Assembly (NCBI RefSeq): GCF_007565055.1
Contig: NC_044550.1
Location: 86,738,033-86,802,032, forward strand
DNA from: Rhinopithecus roxellana
Lineage: Eukaryota; Chordata; Mammalia; Primates; Cercopithecidae
Length of the DNA: 64,000 bases
Direction: 5' to 3'
This document shows, in pieces, positions 45,798 through 57,656 of this stretch. Under the pieces are notes generated by a model. The model was not told where the DNA came from and made no database searches. It worked only from the letters and a program-made list of their open reading frames with translations. A program made the position numbers and the translations under genes. Position 1 is the first letter of the stretch; the number at the start of each line of letters is the position of its first letter.

Positions 45798-46803
45798 TAA
45801 CTTGAAACTGTGAATTAATTTATGGAACAGGAGAGTGTGTGTGCATGAGAGTGTTTGCAGTGACATACACATTTACATCTTTTGGGTTCCATGTTGATTA
45901 TGGGCATAATTCTTACACCCTCACATTAAGCTGATGCTCTCAGAGTAAAAGGTCCATCAGTCAACTACAATACACCCCAATCATAAAACACTGTTTCTCC
46001 ATATCATTTGTAAATCTAAGTTATTTTTTTCTCCTCCAGGCAGGCACATTTTTCTACTTCCAGGGTTCATTATCTAACTCTTTCATTTACCTGAGGAGAA
46101 GAATATCAAGGAAAGATATTATTAATTACTAGATACAGAATTATTTCTTGCACATCAAGGAAAGATATGTGGGATTGTTTTGACATTTGTGCCAATCAAT
46201 CTGAATTATTAAATTAAAACAATGTTATGATGTCAAAACTGATTTTAGAATTGTTACAGATTTTGTAGAGAATCATGAAAGTAGAATAAATATATTTATT
46301 AATTCAGAATTGCATACATTCCTGATTCATGCGCAATTAAATGAATTTGAAAGTCCTGTGCATAAAAAGGAAAGGTCATGTTTATTCTAAATTATAGTTC
46401 AGAGGATAATGTGCAATAGGCTCTTCATGTTATGATCACTCACATACTCAAAAATAATACATTAATCCTTTTGCACAACACCAAGTATGCTTAAATTCAA
46501 CGTATATACTTTATGAATGGATCATTTGTAGCAAATACAAAGCTAAGTCATAAGTAATTCAAAGAGAGTCTAAGTGTCTTGTCTGAGTTGATCCAAACAA
46601 TCACAACTGCATTTTAATGAATAAGACTTTACACAACTGTGCTAAAAGGTTTATATTTTTCTTATAGCTTCAAATTATCTTTTGAAGGATTTGTTGAAGT
46701 AACAAATAGATTTTATACTTATAACATCACTTGAACATGATTTCTTATTTACTCTCCAATATTACTCTAGCTCACTGGTACTAATTATTTGAACAAGTAA
46801 ATA
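45798..46803. other. AT-rich DNA, nothing recognised
   Basis: No repeat or gene signal found. Confidence 0.4.
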
Positions 46804-46955
46804 CAGGCATACCTCCAGCGATATTACAGGTTCAGCTACATACTACCACAATAAGGCAAATATCACAATAAAATCAGTCATCCAAATTTTGTGGTTTCCC
46901 AATGAATATAAAAGTTTTGTTATACTGTACTGTTATGTTAATGTTATATTATAAT

Positions 46956-47032
46956 GCAGTCTATTAATTGTGCAACAGCACAATTACATATTACATATTA
47001 TACTGCAGTCTATTAATTGTGCAACAGCACAA
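46956..47032. repeat. Tandem duplication, period 49 bp, within Tigger1 copy B
   Basis: GCAGTCTATTAATTGTGCAA occurs at 46956 and again at 47005. The second copy follows an AT-rich linker. Confidence 0.85.
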
Positions 47033-49062
47033 GGTACATACCTCAATTTTAAAATAGTTTTCTTCCTAAAAGATGCTAACAATCATCTCAGCCTTCAGTG
47101 GGTTGTAATTGTTTTGCTGGTGGAGGATCTTACCTCAATGTTGATGGCTGCTGACTGATCTGGGTAGTGGTTGCTAAAGATTGGGGTGGGTGTGGCATTT
47201 TTAAAAAATAAGACAGCAATGAAGTTTGCCCCATCAATGGACTCTTCCTTTCACAAAAGATTTCTCTGTGGCTTGTGACACTGTTTAGTAGCATTTTCCC
47301 CTAGTAGAACTTCCTTCACAACTGGAATCAATCCTCTCAAAACTGCCACTGCTTTATCAACTAAGTTTATGTAATATTTTAAATCCTTTATTGTCATTTA
47401 AGCAATGTTCATAGCATCTTCACCAGGAATAGATTCCAGCTTAAGAAACCTCTTTCTTCACTCATGCGAAAGAAGCACACCTCTTCCATTCAAGATTTCT
47501 CCTGGGATTGCAGAAATCAGTCAGGGTCCACTTCTAATTCTAGTTGTCCTGGTATTTCCACCCCATCTGCAGTGACTTTCAAAACAAAATCATCTTCTTC
47601 CTATCTCCTGTTACTGTTGATATTTTTAACCCCTCCCATGAATAAATGTTTATAATGGCGTATAGAATAGTAAATCCACTCTAGAAGGCTTTCAATTTAC
47701 TTTGTCCATATCCATCAGAGGAATCGCTATCTATGGCAGTTATAGTCTTATGAATTGTATTTCTTAAATAATAAGACCTGAAAGTCAAAATGAGTCCTTG
47801 ATGCATGGGCTGCAGAATGAATGTTGTGCTAATAGACATGAAAACAACATGAATTTCCTAGTATGCCTCCACCAGAGCTCTGAGTGACTAGGTGCATTGT
47901 CAAGGAGCAGTAGTATTTTGAAAGGAACCTTTTTCTTAGTAGTGGGTCTCAATGGTGAATTTAAAATATTTAGTAAACCATGCTATAAACAGATGTGCTG
48001 TCAATCCAGGCTTTGTTGTACCACTGATAGAGCAACAGGCAGAGTAGATTTCCCATTATTCTTAAGGGCCCTAGAATTTTAAGAACGGTAAATGAGTATT
48101 CACTTCAACTTGAAGTCACCAGCTGCATTAGCTTCCAACAGGAAAGTCAGCCTGTCCTTTGAAGCTTTGAAGCCAAGGAATTGACTTCTCCTCTTGAAAT
48201 AGGAAAGCCCTAGATGACATCGTTCAATGCTATTTTATCTACATTGAAAATTTGTTATTTAATGTAGCCACTTTCATCAATTATTTTGGCTAGATCTTCT
48301 GGATAACTTGCTACAGCTTCTCCATCAGCACTTGCTGCTTCACCTTGCACTTTTCTGTCATGAAGATGCCTTCTTTCCTTAAACCTCATGATCCAAACTC
48401 TGCTAGCTTTCAACTTTTTTCTTGAGCTTTATCACCTCTCTCAGCTCTCATAGAATTTAAGAGAATTAGGACCTTGCTCTGTGTTAGGCTTTAGCCTATG
48501 AGAATGTTGTGACTGTTCTGATCTTCTATCCAGACCACTCAAACTTTCAAACTTTCTCTGTATCAGCAATCAGGCTATATTGCTTTCTTATTATTCATGT
48601 TTTCACTGGAGTTTCACTTTTAATTTCCTTCAAGAACTTTTCCTTTACATTCACAGCTTGGTTGTTTGGTATAAAAGACTGAGGTTTTAGGCTATCTCAG
48701 CTTTTGACATGCTCTCCTCACTAAGCTGAATCTTTTCTAGCTTTAGATTTAGTTAGAGATATGTGACTCTTTCTTTCACTTGAACAGTTAGAGGCCATTA
48801 TTGGGTTATTAGTTGGCTTAATTTCAATATTATTGTGTTTCAGGGGATAGAGAGGCCCAAGGAGATATAGAGATATAGAGAGACAGGTGAATGGCCAATG
48901 AGTGAAACAGTCAGAACACACACGTTTAGCCATTAAATTCACTATCTTGTATTGGTGCAGTTTATGGTGCCCCAAACAATTACAATGGTAATATCAAAGA
49001 CCATCAATCACAGATCACCATAACAGGTATAATAATAATAATGAAGTTTGAAACATTTTGAG

Positions 49063-49112
49063 AATTACCAAAATGTGATATACAGCCACAATTACCAAAA
49101 TGTGATACAGAG
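49063..49112. repeat. Tandem duplication, period 27 bp, within Tigger1 copy B
   Basis: AATTACCAAAATGTGATA occurs at 49063 and 49090. Confidence 0.85.
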
Positions 49113-49250
49113 ACACAAAGTTAGCATATGTTGGAAAAATTGTGTCAATAGACTTGCTAGACACAGGGCTGCCACAAACCTTCAATTTGTGAAAAACTCA
49201 TTATTTGGGAAGCAGAATAAAATGAAACACAATAAAACAATATGTGCATA

Positions 49251-49653
49251 TAATCTATTTATGTAATGATCATTTTTCTATGTTTAGAAAAAAATGGCAA
49301 GATTTTGTTTGTCTTACTGTATGTAGTTATGAAACTGAACATCAGTATAATCTATATCTGTAAGCATTTTATAAAAGATAAGCCAACTTCTGACTGTAAC
49401 CTCCTTTAAACCCTTTCAGATTTTGTTCTGGGCCCTTATATTTGCCTCCATAGCTGCCTGCATGTTGAGCTTTCTGTCTCACACTGGTCAGGAACAAAAG
49501 GCCCCTCAGAGAGTCTGTACTATTAAATAATTGAAATGTATTCAACTCAATATATTTTATTTCTAACATTCAAAATCAGAACTGCAAAATGAAATTGGAA
49601 GATTCTACAAGAACATTCTTTCTTAAATAAAATGAAATATATATGTATAGAGC

Positions 49654-49696
<43 letters not shown>

Positions 49697-50827
49697 TTAA
49701 AAAGAAAGAAGAGGTGTTCGCCTGAATAATGCTTACCAGGGAGACTTTCTGCAAGGTATACCCATATATGTAAAGTTCTTAGAATAGTGTCTGGCATGTA
49801 CTAAAAAGCACTATGTTAGTGTTAATTATCACTAACAAAATAATAATTATTTTTATTGTTATCACTGGCTGAGTTCCGCCTCCCTTCAATGTATGAAAGG
49901 CTGAGGTGACAAGAATTAGGAGGAATGGAAAACGCCTTGGATAATTTCAAAATTAGTTTTTCTATTATACAGATAATAGTAGAAGGAAGATAAAACAATC
50001 CAGGAAATAAAGTTTTTCTCTATATACCTTCCCTCTGAAAACATCATTATACTCCCTTATAAAGATTACTGTCTCCTCTAACAATTATTTTGTAGAGGCT
50101 GAGGAAGAGCACAATCATTCCATTGATATACCTGTGTATTTCTTCACAGGTGGGATCCAAGAAACAGTATCACCAGGAACCCACCTTTTTTGTATGGCAT
50201 TCCTGGCATCCCAGAAATAGCATGAGATGGGAAGCAAATCCATATATTGCCCTGTTCCTTCCCACAGTGTTCCCACTGTATCCCCATCTAAAATATACCA
50301 CTCATTCCAAGGTCCCCTTCAGAATGAGAGTCTGTATCTGGATTGGTCTTAGCTTCTTTTCCCACAGATCAGAGGTCCTTCACATACCTTCAGGATCAAA
50401 GAGTACTGAATAAGTGCTGCAAAACAATGCAGGCTAACTTTCCAGTATGAAATGTCAGTAGCCCCATCTTCATTCCCTGTATTACTGCCTCATTGTCTTC
50501 TCTCTTTCCCATGCGATCAGGAGAGCTGCTCAGCAAATCTTACCTAGATGAAGGCGTTCTCCAGGTCTTATTCTTATCAACAAGGATCAGAAATAGTTGG
50601 CAGGAATTATTTTAGTGGCTCCCTTTGATTTGTTCTGTCTTGTTTTTGACAATGTCTTTAGTAGTGGGCAGTGATAAAAAAATAATAATAATAACATTCA
50701 ACTACTGTACTGGGAAGGCCTAAAAACCACAATGCTGTTTGGTCTTTTTATAGCTCTTAGCAAAACACTTGTACTGCTGAAAAGTAATTTGCTTCTGTAT
50801 TCCTGTGAGAAACAGTAATGACTAACC
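49251..50827. other. AT-rich DNA, no gene recognised
   Basis: Contains the (CA)n at 49657-49694 and small AAT runs near 50677. A CAG/GTGGGATCC sequence at 50150 is a splice-like site without other support. Confidence 0.4.
49657..49694. repeat. (CA)n microsatellite
   Basis: About 19 perfect CA units, long enough to be polymorphic. Confidence 0.95.
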
Positions 50828-51115
50828 CAGTGGTTCTCAAACATTTTGGCCTTAAGAACCCTCTATACTCTTAAAAATTATTGCATTCCCAAATATTTTT
50901 GTTTATATGTGTTTTATATATATATATTTATCATATTAGAAGTTAAAACAGAATTTTTGAAACAAATTAATACACAAGTATACATTTCATTCATTGTAAG
51001 AGCAATAAAACTATCATTGTACACTTAAGAAAGGCTACTGGGAGCTTCAGGAGTGCTATCATACCTCATATGAACCTCATATGAACCTTTTGGGTTGGTT
51101 GTCTTTTTAAAAATC
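50828..51115 (+). mobile_element. hAT-type element, 5' portion
   Basis: Begins CAGTGGTTCTCAAACATTTTGG and continues ACTCTTAAAAATTATTGCA and GTTTATATGTGTTTTATATA, matching hAT-Charlie elements of the MER1 type. The right end is not defined. Confidence 0.75.
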
Positions 51116-51123
51116 CACAGTAC

Positions 51124-51485
51124 TGTAGTTTGAATATGTCTCCCAAAGTTTATGTACTGAAAATTTAATTGCCCTTATAACAGTATTAAGAGGTAGGGCC
51201 TCTAAGATGTGTTTAGGCCATAGGATTCTGCCCTTGTGAAGGGATTAATGCCATTATTGTGAAGTGGGCTAATTATCTTGGGAGTGGTTTCCTGATAAAA
51301 AATGATGACCAGATTTCCTCTGTATCACATACTCCTTTCTCCCTTCTGCCTTCCACTGTGGGATGGCAGCACCATGCTCTTGGACTTCCCCAGCCTCCAG
51401 AACTGTGGGCCAAATAAACTTCTGTTCTTTATAAATGACCCAATCTGTGGTATCCTGTTATAGCAGCAAAAAATGGAATAAGACA
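51124..51485 (+). mobile_element. MLT1-type LTR (ERVL-MaLR)
   Basis: From TGTAGTTTGAATATGTCTCC to GGAATAAGACA, with GGTAGGGCCTCTAAGATGTG, CTTGGACTTCCCCAGCCTCC and AATAAACTTCTGTTC in MLT1 order. A solo LTR of about 360 bp. Confidence 0.85.
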
Positions 51486-52592
51486 CAAATTGAAAAATAG
51501 AAACATTAAAATAGCTTTCATATTTCCTCTTTTTCTTATAAAGAGGAAAAATTATGAGGAAATTAATATGTTGGGAAAATTCAAAACATGTTGCAAACTT
51601 GTTAATTTCCCACATGAAGTTTCTTCCTATGAGCTTGAAGGCCACGTGTAAAATCTCTCTAAATCAAGCTTTACCTCAGTTCACTAATATCCACCACACC
51701 ATATCTAATCTCTGAAAATCCTCCTCCATATTCCATGTACTAATCCTCCAATAAGACATTGACATTGTCCCAAGTTTAGGCCTGCTCCTAGTATGTACAG
51801 GGCCTATGGTAAGAATATATCAGAAGAGTCTAGTTCCATGGTTTAACTCCCTTGTCCTCCCATTCACAGCTTTTACTTGCAATGTATGGGACCTGAAACA
51901 TATGTATATGTAAACTCTAACCCAACAGCCAACCTTTATTCACACCTCCACCACTTGGGCCTTTTAGCCTGCCTCCTTTTGGATGTAGTAAAATCACTGT
52001 TTTATGGGAAAGAAAATCTAAAGCAAAAACTGTTGATTCTATAAAACATGCTGTGTGGGAAAACAGGTGCTTAACGCACTTTGCAACAGAAAAAAAAATT
52101 ACTGTATTTACTCATGTGTTGAGGGAAATATGTTGTCTTGGTCTGAATATTGTCATGTTGTTTTTATATACCTTTAGTACATTGAACTGAACAATAAGAA
52201 ATAACACCTGTTTATCATCTAACAACTAAATCTTTGCATGTAAAAATAATTAAGTTTGTTTAAATAAAAAGTAGATTTTTGTGAACTCTTTTATAATTCT
52301 TAAAATAAAAGCAATGAGTCTACTCAGTGCACACCTCATTTTTACAATTTTCTTATACAACCAACTCCACAGGGGAAAATATTAAATTATTTTCATTCAT
52401 TTCAGTATTTTACTAAGGTTTTATTTTACCCACTTAAAAATTCTCTTTCATATTAGATTTTTATTTTTTCCTAATGTATTTGAAAAAGTTCTTTGTTTTT
52501 AGCCAGCACACAACATACTTTAAATTTTGATTACTAATAACAAACTTTCAATATATATATAATTGAATGTGGAACATAACAAATTCTGAACC
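51486..52592. other. AT-rich DNA, nothing recognised
   Basis: No clear repeat or gene found. AT-rich patches such as 52555-52562. Confidence 0.4.
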
Positions 52593-53215
52593 TGTGACAA
52601 CTACATTGAGGTAGGGTTGCAGTGTTTTCTTAGTACCCCGTTACTGGATGGATAGTCTTGAGTGTGAGTTGTCCAGATACTTGGTGTGTTGAACAATGAA
52701 TTGAACAAAACACACAAACAAAGCAACAAAATAACGATGCAATGAAAGCACAGGTTTATTGAAATGAAAGTACACTCCACAGGGTGGGAGCAAGTTTGAG
52801 CAAGCAGCTCAGAAGTCCCAATTACAATGTTCTGTAGGGTTTTTATTAAGCTAAGAGAATTTGGTAACACCTCAAAGTACCCTTTAGTTGTCTCCAATTG
52901 GTTACACCCTATCTAAATGAAGAATTGGCCCACGGCCAGTTAGAGGCTAAAGGGAAGTCTTGGCCCACTGCCACTCAGAGGCTGATGTGAATTGGCACCT
53001 TATACAAATGAAGGATTGGCCCATGGCCAATCAGAGGCACTTTACATTTGTGACGCAGTGGAGTCGGGGGTTGTAGGGGGAGTGGCCTCTGGTCCCTTGT
53101 CACTTGGGCATGGAGAGGTGGGGTTTTCCTTTTAATCCAGTTCCAGGAATTCAGCACAAACTGGTCTCAGGTTCCCTATGTCCAGACCCTCTTCTCCTGC
53201 CTTACTCCCTAATCA
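52593..53215 (-). mobile_element. Solo retroviral LTR (ERV1-like), minus strand
   Basis: It runs from TGTGACAACTACATTGAGG to CCCTAATCA on the plus strand, i.e. minus-strand ends TG...CA. On the minus strand AATAAACCTGTGCTTTC is the poly(A) signal region. The U3 part contains three imperfect repeats around GGCCAAT/ATTGGCC. Flanking AACC/ACCC is a poor 4-bp duplication. No internal coding sequence. Confidence 0.7.
52924..53038 (-). repeat. Three CCAAT-containing imperfect repeats in LTR U3
   Basis: ATTGGCCCACGGCCAGTTAG (52924), CTTGGCCCACTGCCACTCAG (52959) and ATTGGCCCATGGCCAATCAG (53015). These could be NF-Y binding sites, inferred from the CCAAT core. Confidence 0.65.
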
Positions 53216-54353
53216 ACCCTAAAAGATAATTTCTGAAGATAATTACATGACTAGAGGAGATATTAACAAAATATCCCAAATGTATGGCTGCATCACTAAG
53301 TCACCTATTAAGGCCATAGTTTATTTTCTACTTCCTGATTAGATTAAGAAATACAATAGACACTTTGTGTGGGTCTAATTTCTAATACTAAAACAATGGG
53401 GCATAGAAAACAGACCTTGGGAGATATACTTTCCAGAACAGTTAATCCTAAAGAAATGTTGAATCACCTCTTTCCTTTGATAAGTTTCCAAGAGTGTTCC
53501 ATTAAAAATAAGAGTAGAAAAAATTGTCTAGGCTGCTTCCTTATTATACACCTATGTCTTCTCTACCAAGGAGATATCCCCAGATCCTAAATGCTTTTCA
53601 CACCTATTCCCATATTTTTTCATAAAGGACCAGGAATTTGGGGACTCTAAATAACTCCCATGATGAAGGGCTTGATATAGACATATTTTATAATAACCAG
53701 TTTTTTAAGGTATTTATTAGAATCAGACCAAAAAATGTATAAACCAGCAAACTTTGAATTACTCCACAGTCCTGTAGCTACTCCAGTACTTTCCCAGTAA
53801 CAGAGTCATGCAGATCGGTATAAGTTCCCAAAACTTTGCAGCTAAGTATTTAAATCAATAGCACTCAAGGCAGGCAAAATCTAGCCTCAAGAGATAAAAG
53901 TCAGAGAACTCCAAGCTTTAAAACAGAGGAATAAAGATATTAGTGATTCTGTCTCCCTCTGAAACTATCTGAAAACAACAAAGAGAATAAGAAACAGAAA
54001 TAGATGGGACAAACCACAGTATATTTGAACAAGAGCTTGCAGTGAAAATTGGACCTGTATACAAAATGAGGATGAGAAAGAACACATAAACCTGTGTGAG
54101 AATACTGAAAGAAAAAGAAAGAAAGAAACGTGGACAAATAGCAGGCAGACAAAGAATGCACTCCAGAAAAAATTTTCCCATGCAACAGGTGAACATCTGG
54201 CTAAACCACTCTTTAGAAAATTTCAGTATCAAAAATGGCACCTATGAAATAAAAGTTTAAAACATAGAAGGAGTCAAGAAAGAAATAAGAGTTTTATGGG
54301 TTTTTCTTAACAGGCTGGAAAAACTCAGGGAAGAAATAAAAAAAGAAAAAGTC
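53216..54353. other. AT-rich DNA, nothing recognised
   Basis: No clear repeat or exon. Ends in A-rich sequence that was the target of the Alu. Confidence 0.4.
54342..54353. repeat. Left target duplication of the young Alu
   Basis: AAAGAAAAAGTC repeated exactly at 54661-54672. Confidence 0.88.
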
Positions 54354-54660
54354 GGCCGGGCGCGGTGGCTCAAGCCTGTAATCCCAGCACTTTGGGAGGC
54401 CGAGACGGGCGGATCACGAGGTCAGGAGATCGAGACCATCCTGGCTAACACGGTGAAACCCCGTCTCTACTAAAAATACAAAAACTAGCCAGGCGAGGTG
54501 GCGGGCGCCTGTAGTCCCAGCTACTAGGGAGGCTGAGGCAGGAGAATGGCGTAAACCCAGGAGGCGGAGCTTGCAGTGAGCTGAGATCCGGCCGCTGCAC
54601 TCCAGTCCGGGCGACAGAGCGAGACTCCGCCTCAAAAAAAAAAAAAAAGAAAAAAGAAAG
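54354..54660 (+). mobile_element. Full-length AluY, Old World monkey type
   Basis: GGCCGGGCGCGGTGGCTCAA start and CTCAAGCCTG, GCGAGGTGGCGGGCG and GAGATCCGGCC motifs, as in the Alu at 13061. Perfect 12-bp duplication and low divergence. Confidence 0.94.
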
Positions 54661-54717
54661 AAAGAAAAAGTCATCATACAACTTAGAGCCACAAGACATA
54701 AACACATATTATAAAGC

Positions 54718-55230
54718 AAATTAATGAAAATAGATTGACAATGGGAAAGTATGGGTAGTCCAGAAATAGGCCCATATACATCAATTACTTATTGTTTAGT
54801 AAACTGACATTTCAAATTAGTAGAAAAATAGATTATTCAACAAATGGTATTAGAAAAACTGGCTAGCATCTGGTTATCCCTAACTCACTCTTCATAATAA
54901 AATATACTGCACCATAATAGATCAAATGTTCAAACATAAAAGTAAAGTAAAAATTTACCAGAAAAAAAATTTTTAAATAACTTCAAAGGAAAGTAGGGTA
55001 TAAACCCATGACCCTTACTTCACTAAACAAAATGTCAAAATTTCAACATAACAAAAATAATTTACAACCCATACAAGTCAAAAAACAAGTAACCAAATAG
55101 AAACTTGCAACTAAGTGTGAAAGCTAATAGGATATTTTCCTTAATATATAAGCTCTTACAGGTCATTAAAAAAATTTATCAATAGGAAAGGAACAGTCAT
55201 AGGAAACCCAATAGGAAAAAACAGTCATAA
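54718..55230 (+). mobile_element. Ancient L1M fragment
   Basis: L1 ORF2 landmarks: AGTCCAGAAATAGGCCCATA, AACTGGCTAGCATCTGG and AGAAACTTGCAACTAAGTGT. Frames lost. Confidence 0.6.
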
Positions 55231-55569
55231 CTAGGTAGGCATGTCCCACTGCGCACCAGAACCGGGATTCAGTGCTAAGATCCCCTCATTCCAGGAAATG
55301 GGATGAGACCAGAAATGTGGTCACCCCCTCGCCCATTCCACAATGCATGTTCATGGGGATGCTGGTTCTAAACCACTCTAAATGACCTGCTTTTGCATGG
55401 GTGTTTTGTACATATCGGAGCAGCTCCCTCACTGCAGTTTACTGAAAGTCAACCCTGGACACAAGAGTTTTTTTTTTTCCAAGTTATGTATAGATAGTTC
55501 ATTTAAAAAGAAATATAAATATCATTTGTATATGTATAAACAATCAAAATTAAATACATAAAATTAAGA
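55231..55569. other. Unexplained GC-richer patch between L1M pieces
   Basis: About 55240-55460 has more GC than its surroundings and an open plus frame ending ATGTTCATGGGGATGC...TGA near 55383. I could not place it in a repeat family or gene. Confidence 0.35.
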
Positions 55570-55609
55570 CATGAATACATGTCTATTTCTTATTTCTTAG
55601 TTTGGCACT

Positions 55610-55970
55610 GTTGGATAATACATCATGTCAGCCAGTATGTAGAGAAACAGACACTCCCGTATAGTGTGAATGTGGAAACTGAAACAATTTCTCTGGAGGA
55701 CAAACTGATGTCTATTAAAATTTTAAATGAACATCCACAGATCAATTCTAGTTCTAGGAATCTGTTTGCAAAGATATGGTGAGTATTCACTATAACAGTG
55801 ATTATAACAAAAAAAAAAAAAAGAGCTTAAAAGCAATCTGAATGTCTACCTATGCAGAAAGCACGCATATAGAAGTTTCTATGCAAATGGTAGCATCTAT
55901 AATACTGTTCTGCATATTGTTCTTTTCTTAAAAATATATCTTAGAGATTATTCCTTTTCAGTATGTATAG
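55610..55970 (+). mobile_element. Ancient L1M 3' end
   Basis: TATTAAAATTTTAAATGAAC, TCAATTCTAGTTCTAGGAATC and GTGATTATAAC match the L1M ORF2 end in order. Confidence 0.6.
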
Positions 55971-56229
55971 ATATGCTTTATTCATTTTCACAGTTACATA
56001 AACCATCTTTCACATTTCTGATATCTTTCTGTCTGTATTTCTTGATTCTGATATCTTTCTTTCTGTCTGCATTTCTTGAAGTTTTCCATACTGCTATATC
56101 CAAACCATCTCCTCCATCACAAAAAAAAAAAAGAAAACACCCTCTTCACCTGATGCCCTGTCTCTCTCTTTCAGTAGGTGACTACGCTTCTCCAAAGAGT
56201 TCACACACTTCCTCAACCACAACCCATTC

Positions 56230-57656
56230 TTCAACTCTTTCATCTGGCCCTGCTCCCATTATTCCAACAAAACAGCTGAAAGTAAGGCCATCAGTATTAT
56301 TCACATCACTGAATACAAGTGACATTTTGTTTTCTCCAACCAATAGTCTTACTTACCCTTGTCTACCACTCAGTGGGTTCTCCTTGGCTTCTTTGATGAA
56401 CGGTTTTTGTGTTTTGCATTCTACTTTTAATAGTCATTCATTTCCTACCTTTTGTTTGTCCATTAAATCTTAGAGTTCCTCAAGTCTTCATCCTACACCC
56501 TCTCCTCTCCTCACTGTACTCTCTCCCTGGACTAAAATACACCAACACATTAATTATCATTCATAACCTAATGATCCCCTTGTATATCCAGCCTAGACCT
56601 CTCCTCTGAGTTCCAGACTCATATATCCAGCTGCCTATTTAACCAACATCTCTACTTCACCATCTTCTTTTGGAAGTCGTACAAGTATCTCAAACTCAGC
56701 AGGTCTAAAATTAGCTTATAAAGTTCCCCAAAAATCTAAATTTAATTTCCAGTGTTTCCTATGCCACTGAATGTTATCATAATTCATCCAGTGGCAAAAG
56801 CCAGATGCCTCAGAATCATCTTTGATACTTTCCTCTCACCCTCAATCCATCATAAAATCATGCCTATTTGATCTCAAGTACCTTTCAAATATGCCCACTA
56901 CTTTCTGCCTCCATCACAGCCATCAAATGAATGATACCCTCATTTCTCACAAGGCAACTCTCCAAAAGGGTGTTCTAGCCCATTCACTCTCACCACCCTC
57001 CCCAAACCAGTCTACACATGCAGCCAGTGATCTGTTAAATATGAACACCAATCATGCCACATCCCTGCTTTGAACATTAGTGGTACTCTTAGAATAAAGA
57101 CAAAGTACCTGACTATGGCTTATAAGCCCCTGGCTCCTGGCTGTCTAGCAATAAGTCATACATTGCTTATGCCTTAGCCATGCTTCTTTCCTTTAATTCC
57201 CCTATTTTGCCATGTTCCCTCCCACTGAAGGTCTTTGCACAAACTGTCCCTCTGTTAAGAACACCCTTCCCTCCTTTTCTTGTCTAATCAGTGCCTATTT
57301 ATTATATATCATATATATGTTTCTTTCTTTATATCTTTATGTACTCAAAGTCTCTTTCCTGCCATCTGACTATTTATCAAAATCTTCCTGTTAAAACACC
57401 TATAGCACTATTTATCTCTCCTACTTAGCCAGCAACTGTTATGGTTGTAGTTTTACATTGATTTACGTAATTGTTTTATTAAAATCTATCTCCTTTAAAC
57501 TATAAGCTGAGGAACATGTATAATGTTTCATTGTACAATACATTCATTGTATAATGAAATACATTGTACATATACAATGTATTCATTGTAGCCCCAGCAC
57601 AATGGTAAATAATATAAGGTAAATGCTTAATAAATATTTGTTTAATGAATGCCAAA
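56230..57656 (+). mobile_element. L2 LINE, long 3' portion
   Basis: L2 landmarks include CTCTCCTCTCCTCACTGTAC, CCAGCCTAGACCTCTCCTC, ATAAAGACAAAGTACCTGAC and the terminal AATAAATATTTGTTTAATGA. The plus frame at 55973-56473 partly overlaps this start and is not a gene. A palindromic AT-rich insertion is at 57527-57583. Confidence 0.75.
57527..57583. repeat. Two adjacent AT-rich hairpins in L2
   Basis: AATACATTGTA (57558-57568) and TACAATGTATT (57573-57583) are 11-bp perfect inverted arms. TTTCATTGTACAAT (from 57527) and ATTGTATAATGAAA (ending 57559) pair with one mismatch. Confidence 0.75.

Larger units (their letters stand above)
46804..49250 (-). mobile_element. Tigger1 DNA transposon (copy B), near full length
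   Basis: Starts CAGGCATACCTCCAGCG after a TA, and the right end near 49250 is degraded (CAATATGTGCATA). It is 2.45 kb, which matches a complete Tigger1. The plus strand is antisense to transposase, and landmarks such as GTTGATGGCTGCTGACTGAT and GTGACTAGGTGCATTGTCAA run in order. Transposase frames are broken. It has two internal tandem duplications (46956 and 49063). Confidence 0.93.

Noticed and set aside
49657..49694. CRISPR-like or satellite array
   Set aside because: Simple (CA)n microsatellite. No spacers or longer repeat units.
55973..56473. Plus frame of 166 codons
   Set aside because: It overlaps the start of the L2, is hydrophobic and serine-rich, and shows no domain or splice signals.
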